Source of the DNA: Pogonophryne albipinna
Lineage: Eukaryota; Chordata; Actinopteri; Perciformes; Artedidraconidae
Assembly (NCBI GenBank): GCA_028583405.1
Contig: CM053257.1
Location: 30,673,293-30,737,292 of the forward strand
Length of the DNA stretch: 64,000 nt
Reading direction: 5' to 3'
Part shown: positions 58,662 through 64,000 of the stretch, one piece after another
Numbering within the stretch: position 1 is the stretch's first letter
How the letters are laid out: the number at the start of each line of letters is the position of its first letter
The notes under the pieces: model-generated
The model's database searches: none
What the model was told of the DNA's origin: nothing
Seen by the model: the letters and a program-made list of their open reading frames with translations, nothing else
Made by a program: the position numbers and the translations under genes

Positions 58662-60336
58662 CAGGCATCCTCAAAGTCCGGACTCTGGTCCGTATCCGGA
58701 CCGAACCACAACTGTCTCTGGACTCTGAGCAAATTATACTTTTCATATGTATTATCTGTATTATCTGTGTTATCTGCGAGACATCGCCACAACGCAACGA
58801 GTCAAAATGATCCGCTATGTCCATAGACTGCAAACAACAGCGCTCTGCATGTCCTGTTCCACTGTCTGTGTGTGTCTGTCAACGCATTGGTCCAATCACA
58901 TTCAGCATCCTGTCAGCGTTTTTTCCCCCCAAACAATCTGCGAATCAGAGGCACAGTAGGGCGGGTCTTCGCGGAATGTGGGTGGGAGAAATGTGTGTCT
59001 CGTCTCTTTCAACCTCTCTGAGTCAGAGCGAGAGTTTAAAAAAAAAAAATTGAGCGAGAGTTAACAGCTCATCTAGTTCCATCTGTACTGTAGCTACTGC
59101 TAGTAGCCTAGTTTCACCTACCGGGGTGGCAACTGACACCCAAAAAATAGGCCTTGCCACCCCAGCTGCCACCCCAGTTGGCAGCTTTGTTTTGAAAGAA
59201 AAGTTGTGACTCATCGGACATTTATGAGAGAAAGTCTCTAACGAGATGCACGTCATGTAATCCCTCCCCCGGTCCTGGCGCGAGCGTGGACATATGATTG
59301 GCGGCGATTTAATTTGAACGGTACGACGCAAAACGAGAAGCATTCGGACCCAAGCACTGAAGGAATGAGGTTTTGCGGTCAACAATGACAGAGAAGAGAC
59401 TGTCAGTTTGACTGTACTCAACATTGAATCAAAACGCACTAAAGCTGTTGATCTTAATACGTTTGTGAGGCGTTTTGCTGAACAAAATGGTAATCGCCGC
59501 ATTCAGCTGTAGACATGTCAACTTGATGCTCTGCTCACGGATGAGCATACAAAACTATTAAGATGATGACCTTACGTGTGTAAATATATTTTTTTCTTTG
59601 AGGGGGTCTGCCCCCAAAAAACAGTTTTAAGTCCTGAGAAAGTCAAATAAGACGGTATGTAAAACTACACTGCCCAGCCAAAAAAAAGTAACCACTTTGA
59701 TTTAACTATGCCAGTAGGTAAGGACTTTCCACTGGATAATAACTGAAGTATAAAATAATGCATGACTGAAGTGATGGAGACCATGTTGAAGGCAAACAAA
59801 AAGAGGAAATAACAGGTCAAATCAAGCAAATCCCCCTCTCAGATTCCACAGCAACCAGAAGAACATAAATACTGGCTGGTGATTTGATTAATCAGCTTTG
59901 TGATGGAATAAAAAATGCACAGTGCATTTCCTTAGCTGTGGATGAGTCCACTGACACCACTGACAATGCTCAGTTGCTGGTGTTTGTGAGATGTTATGAT
60001 GAGGCAAAGGGGGAGTTTGTTGAAGATGTGTTGGGCCTGACGAACCTCAGTGGACACACAAGGGGGCAAGACATTTATAAAGCAATAATGTGAATGCTGA
60101 ATGAAAGAAGGTGCAGCTGCCTTTATTCATAACTGCAGCTCACACTGTGACTCTGAGGGGTCAAGCACAGACAATAACAATGAAAACTGCTGCATACAGA
60201 TTATTTTTGTTTTTGCAACCTCGTGTTAAGAATCTTGTTGCAATTGTTTAAAAGTTTGAATGACCGTAATAAACGGACCTTTGTCTTATTGAAACAATTA
60301 TTTTGGACCTTTAAGATTTGTATTTGAGTACCCCTG
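58662..60336 (+). mobile_element. hAT element nested in Tc1
   Basis: 1,675 bp. The ends CAGGCATCCTCAAA and, reversed, CAGGGGTACTCAAA are imperfect inverted repeats flanked by a perfect 8-bp duplication, ATCTAAAT. It contains a transposase fragment (59884-60093) but lacks the BED finger, most of the core and hATC, so it is non-autonomous. Both subterminal regions carry GGTCCG/CGGACC words. Confidence 0.93.
59884..60093 (+). pseudogene. hAT (ZBED5-like) transposase fragment
   Basis: About 69 codons including SLAVDESTDTTDNAQLLVFV and LTNLSGHTRGQDIYKA, the region around the first catalytic Asp (DEST) of ZBED5/GTF2IRD2-type hAT transposases. No ATG at the start, and it ends at a TGA; flanking sequence does not continue the family. 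Confidence 0.82.
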
Positions 60337-61139
60337 ATCTAAATGCTCTCTAGCAAACTTCAGACGGGCCTGGACATGTACTGGCTTAAGCAGGGGGACA
60401 CGTCTGGCACTGCAGGATTTGAGTCCCTGGCGGCGTAGTGTGTTACTGATGGTAGCCTTTGTTACTTTGGTCCCAGCTCTCTGCAGGTCATTGACTTGGT
60501 CCCCCCGTGTGGTTCTGTGATTTTTGCTCACCGTTCTTGTGATCATTTTGACCCCACGGGGTGAGATCTTGCGTGGAGCCCCAGATCGAGGGAGATTATC
60601 AGTGGTCTTGTATGTCTTCCATTTTCTAATAATTGCTCCCACAGTTGATTTCTTCACACCAAGCTGCTTACCTATTGCAGATCCAGTCTTCCCAGCCTGG
60701 TGCAGGTCTACAATTTTGTTTCTGGTGTCTTTTGACAGCTCTTTGGTCTTGGCCATAGTGGAGTTTGGAGTGTGACTGTTTGAGGTTGTGGACAGGTGTC
60801 TTTTATACTGATAACGAGTTCAAACAGGTGCCATTAATACAGTTAACAAGTGGAGGACAGAGGAGGCTCTTAAAGAAGAAGTTACAGGTCTGTGAGAGCT
60901 AGAAATCTTGTTTGTTTGTCGGTGACCAAATACTTATTTTACCGAGGAATTTACCAATTCATTCATTAAAAATCCTACAATGTGATTTCCTGGATTCTTT
61001 CCCCCCATTCTGTCTCTCATAGTTGAAGTGTACCTAGGATGAAAATTACAGGCCTCTCATCTTTTTAAGTGGGAGAACTTGCACAATTGGTGGCTAACTA
61101 AATACTTTTTTGCCCCACTGTATGTATGTATAAATGACA

Positions 61140-61175
61140 TCACAAAGTGCATTTTGCATGATAGGTCCCCTTTAA
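61140..61175. repeat. End of a TTAA-type MITE
   Basis: GCATGATAGGTCCCCTTTAA resembles the right end of the 27825 and 38966 elements. No partner is visible, perhaps because Tc1 inserted beside it. Confidence 0.4.
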
Positions 61176-61384
61176 GTTGAAGCTGACCTTTCAAAGGAAA
61201 TAGACCTGCTATTCAGCGTGAAATCGAGGGAGCCTACAGTCAGACCTGGTAATGTAATGGTGCATGGAATGTAAGAGACAGTTGCTCTGCTTTTATCCTC
61301 AGTGGCTGCAATAAAACACATTATATTATATCAGTAAAAGTGTCTGGCTGGAAATTAAAGTATTGGTTGGTCTGTTAATCACTG

Positions 61385-61790
61385 TCGTCAAGACTGAATT
61401 ATCTCAACAATTATTGGTTGAATTGCCATTGAATTTCGTGCAGATTATCATGGTCCCCAGAGGATGATTCTTACTGACTTTAGTGGTTCCCTGACCTTTC
61501 CTGTTGTGCAGAGAAGGTTGACATTGTGGTATTAGAGTGAAATATATTGGGTTGTTTGCAATGAAATTTGGTTCAGACAGAAATGCTTCCATGAGGATGA
61601 ATCTGAACCACTTTGCTGATCCTTTAACTTTTATATGTATGTATTTTTTCTTTTAATGTTTCTATTATTATCTTTTCTTTGTAATGACTGTTTTTAAATG
61701 CCTTTGTCTGAATGTCTTTCATTTTTGTAAAGCACCTTGAATTGCCTTGTGTTGAAAGGGGCTATATAAATAAACTTGCGTTGCCTATGC
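61385..61790 (+). repeat. Old dispersed repeat and L2 LINE tail
   Basis: 61385-61620 carries phrases common to a teleost dispersed repeat (CAATGAAATTTGGTTCAGAC; CACTTTGCTGATCCTTTAAC). 61720-61790 is an L2 3' tail (AGCACCTTGAATTGCCTTGT, GGCTATATAAATAAACTTGC). 61791-62828 shows no gene, only CAGCATGCTAAC-type words near 61870-61990. Confidence 0.6.
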
Positions 61791-62823
61791 CCATAATCAT
61801 GTCAGATTTGTAATTAATCCAATATTTTGTCCTTTGACCCCCACTGTATGTTCAGTTACTGTATCAAATGTCAGCATGCTAACTCACTGAACTTATATCA
61901 TGCACATGGGAAACATTATACCTATTTAACATCAGCATGTTAGACTTTCCAATGCGAGCATGTTTGCATGCCGACATCAGCATTTATCTCAAGTGACCGC
62001 TATTCTACAGACTTTCAGAGCATGGCATGTGTAGACTGTTGTATGGCATCGCTGCTGTTCATGTAGATTGTTTTTGCTGAATAACCGTTTGAGTTGTGCT
62101 TCATAAAGAAACCTTTTTATAGCTGATTTTACCTGTAGAGAAATCACAATGTTTTGTTTTAGATGACAAACTTTGCTTATTTAACTAATTGAAATGTGTC
62201 ACCGCTGCAACTCTATTTTGATCACTTAGAGTTGCAATGTGTGTATGACCCATAAAACATAAATGACTAGTTAACCTCAAGTTTGTGTCAACGGTATAGT
62301 AAAGAAATCACATTTTGTGGACTAATCAAAATGTATGGATTGGTCTTATGTATTGCAGTACTTACAAAATTTATTATTGAATTTAGGGAAATTGCGTAGT
62401 GGCAGAATATACTTTAATATGCAACCTTTGTTGATGCAACAGAATTGTATCTGCTCTCCAGGTAAAAAAGAATCTATGTGGACGGCCACAATACTTCAGA
62501 GAAACAGCATTGCATCCATTCAACTGCACACAGTAAAACCCACAATATGCAGGCATGACAGATACAGTGAACAATGAACATAGAAATACCAGGTGTGACT
62601 TCAAAAGCTGCAATGGAAACATTTATTATCCAAAAGTCTTTTTCTGGTTTTGGCTCACACTTCATAACCCGGGTGTAAAGGCACTTTAGCTTAGTGCTTT
62701 TAACAGCTGAATCTTTGCATGGAAAGTCTTTCCTTTCAAGCAATCCCAGCCTCATGACTCTATATGGCCTGCTTTGGCACCTCTGTATAGACAGATATAT
62801 ATATATATATGTTATGACTATTT

Positions 62824-63061
<238 letters not shown>

Positions 63062-64000
63062 GGTTCTAAACAGAACAAGGGTCCTTAGATGGAATAGCTG
63101 ACTGCTAAGCGGTCACCCATACCTCTCACATCAATTTTTAGCAAAAATGTCAATTTAATCATATGAATTAAAAGATTATTACATTTATTAATTCAAAACC
63201 AACACAATGTTAGATATTTGTGCAGACACAAGTCTAAAGTGATTCATAACAGTTGAATGTGGTTCATTACATTGCATTTTATATATATATTTTTGCATCT
63301 GTTATTTTGATTACATTGTAATAATACTTTCCATGTTGTGATAAAGATTTTAGCAACACCACAAAGCCCAACATTCATAGCATAACGTCTGCTTTGCATT
63401 GAATATATGCATCTCACATAAAAGTATACTTTTTAGGTAATGAATGAGGAAAAATAAGAGGTTTACTCTCATGATTCGAGTCTACAGATAGAATTAAGAA
63501 AACTCCTCTTTCAGGCGTGATTCACTGAGGAGTCGCTGGCACGGAGAACACAGACAGAATTTATTCCGACCTAAAACCCAGCAACAAGCGCTCACTGAGG
63601 CCCTGTTCGAGGCACCCAGTAAACAGTGTGAAGCTTCAGCTAGGCCTGACTGAGGGAGCAGCTTGTTAGAGGGATCCCACACAGCTGAGCAGCCTTCTGT
63701 GGCCCCGGCCGGGTGCTGCAGGGTGGGGGGGCGGGTGCTGTCCTTGTAACGGTGCTGCAGGTCCCCAGGCACCATCAGCACTGACTGACAGCCCCATACT
63801 GCCTCATGCTCGCTTATATTTGCATGCATATCCTATTTATGTACTCTATTTTTAATGCAGCAGAATTCATGCTTATACTGTTTTTTTTGTCAACTGACCT
63901 GAACCTCCTTGAGCTTTTAAAAATGTATTTTAGTGTTCCTCAGTCAACTTTTTCCATTACATCAATGGCAAAAAATGTTCATCCTCATACATTTGCATTG
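63062..64000. other. Non-coding end of window
   Basis: AT-rich except for a GC-richer block at 63500-63810. That block starts after an acceptor-like CTCCTCTTTCAG (63503-63514) and could be an untranslated exon. The 111-codon minus-strand ORF in it has no recognisable features. Nothing else seen. Confidence 0.4.

Larger units (their letters stand above)
58051..60756 (-). pseudogene. Tc1-like transposase interrupted by an hAT insertion
   Basis: Paired N-terminal helix-turn-helix ([33 protein letters not shown]) at 60756-60337. The DDE domain follows at 58653-58051, with the three catalytic acids in [18 protein letters not shown] and NPIENLW. The two parts total 1,023 nt, exactly 341 codons with stop and no other break. 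The only lesion in the coding frame is therefore the hAT insertion, with ATCTAAAT duplicated at 58654-58661 and 60337-60344. Confidence 0.93.
57988..61120 (-). mobile_element. Tc1/mariner element carrying a nested hAT
   Basis: The right end has the terminal sequence ATACTTTTTTGCCCCACTG, followed by TA (61121). The left TIR is missing: the copy starts inside the element (ATTTGCAAATTATGGTGG, GAAAATAAGTATTTGGTC), with a small deletion just before it. The transposase is on the minus strand and is interrupted by the 58662-60336 element. Confidence 0.9.

Overview
This window is vertebrate nuclear DNA from a ray-finned fish, most likely a teleost. It contains a complete 20-exon glycogen phosphorylase (muscle type) gene, the exons of an SLC22 organic-ion transporter, Tc1/mariner and several hAT transposons, L2-type LINE tails and very long (TG)n tracts. 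There is no bacterial-style gene packing; most of the sequence is intron, intergenic DNA and transposon.

Layout. 1-3.5 kb: an hAT transposon with an apparently intact two-exon transposase; its left end lies outside the window. 3.5-7.7 kb: layered DNA transposons, including an internally deleted hAT with a perfect 8-bp target duplication and a 1.5-kb element with TIRs starting CAGGGTTGCC. 7.7-21.1 kb: the minus-strand remains of one SLC22 gene (exons 1, 2, 4, 5, 6 and part of 7). Its exon 5 is split by an 8.0-kb element (8176-16166) with about 650-bp terminal inverted repeats, AG...CT-like ends and a 6-bp target duplication. These are hallmarks of Polinton/Maverick (adintovirus-like) DNA. That element carries several virus-like ORFs but no recognisable polymerase, integrase or capsid gene, and it has itself received a 2.0-kb TTAA-target (piggyBac-like) insertion. 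16.6-20 kb holds repeats: an L2 LINE fragment, a GC-rich minisatellite and a TIR element.

26.3-36.8 kb: pygm on the minus strand. All 20 coding exons can be placed with GT-AG junctions and an uninterrupted 841-codon frame. In human, PYGM and SLC22A11/SLC22A12 also lie close together at 11q13, so the pygm-slc22 neighbourhood looks ancestral. 37-57 kb is largely non-coding. It includes a possible plus-strand first exon ending in a splice donor near 46.75 kb, and repeat-poor blocks (51.3-52.1, 53.7-53.9, 54.05-54.25 kb) that could be conserved regulatory DNA. 57.3-61.1 kb: an hAT remnant, then a Tc1/mariner element whose transposase frame is interrupted by another hAT element (8-bp duplication). 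The rest is microsatellite and old repeat.

Only pygm looks like a functional host gene here. The SLC22 locus appears dead in this assembly, and the transposons form a readable nesting order: hAT in Tc1, TTAA element in Polinton-like element, Polinton-like element in the SLC22 exon.
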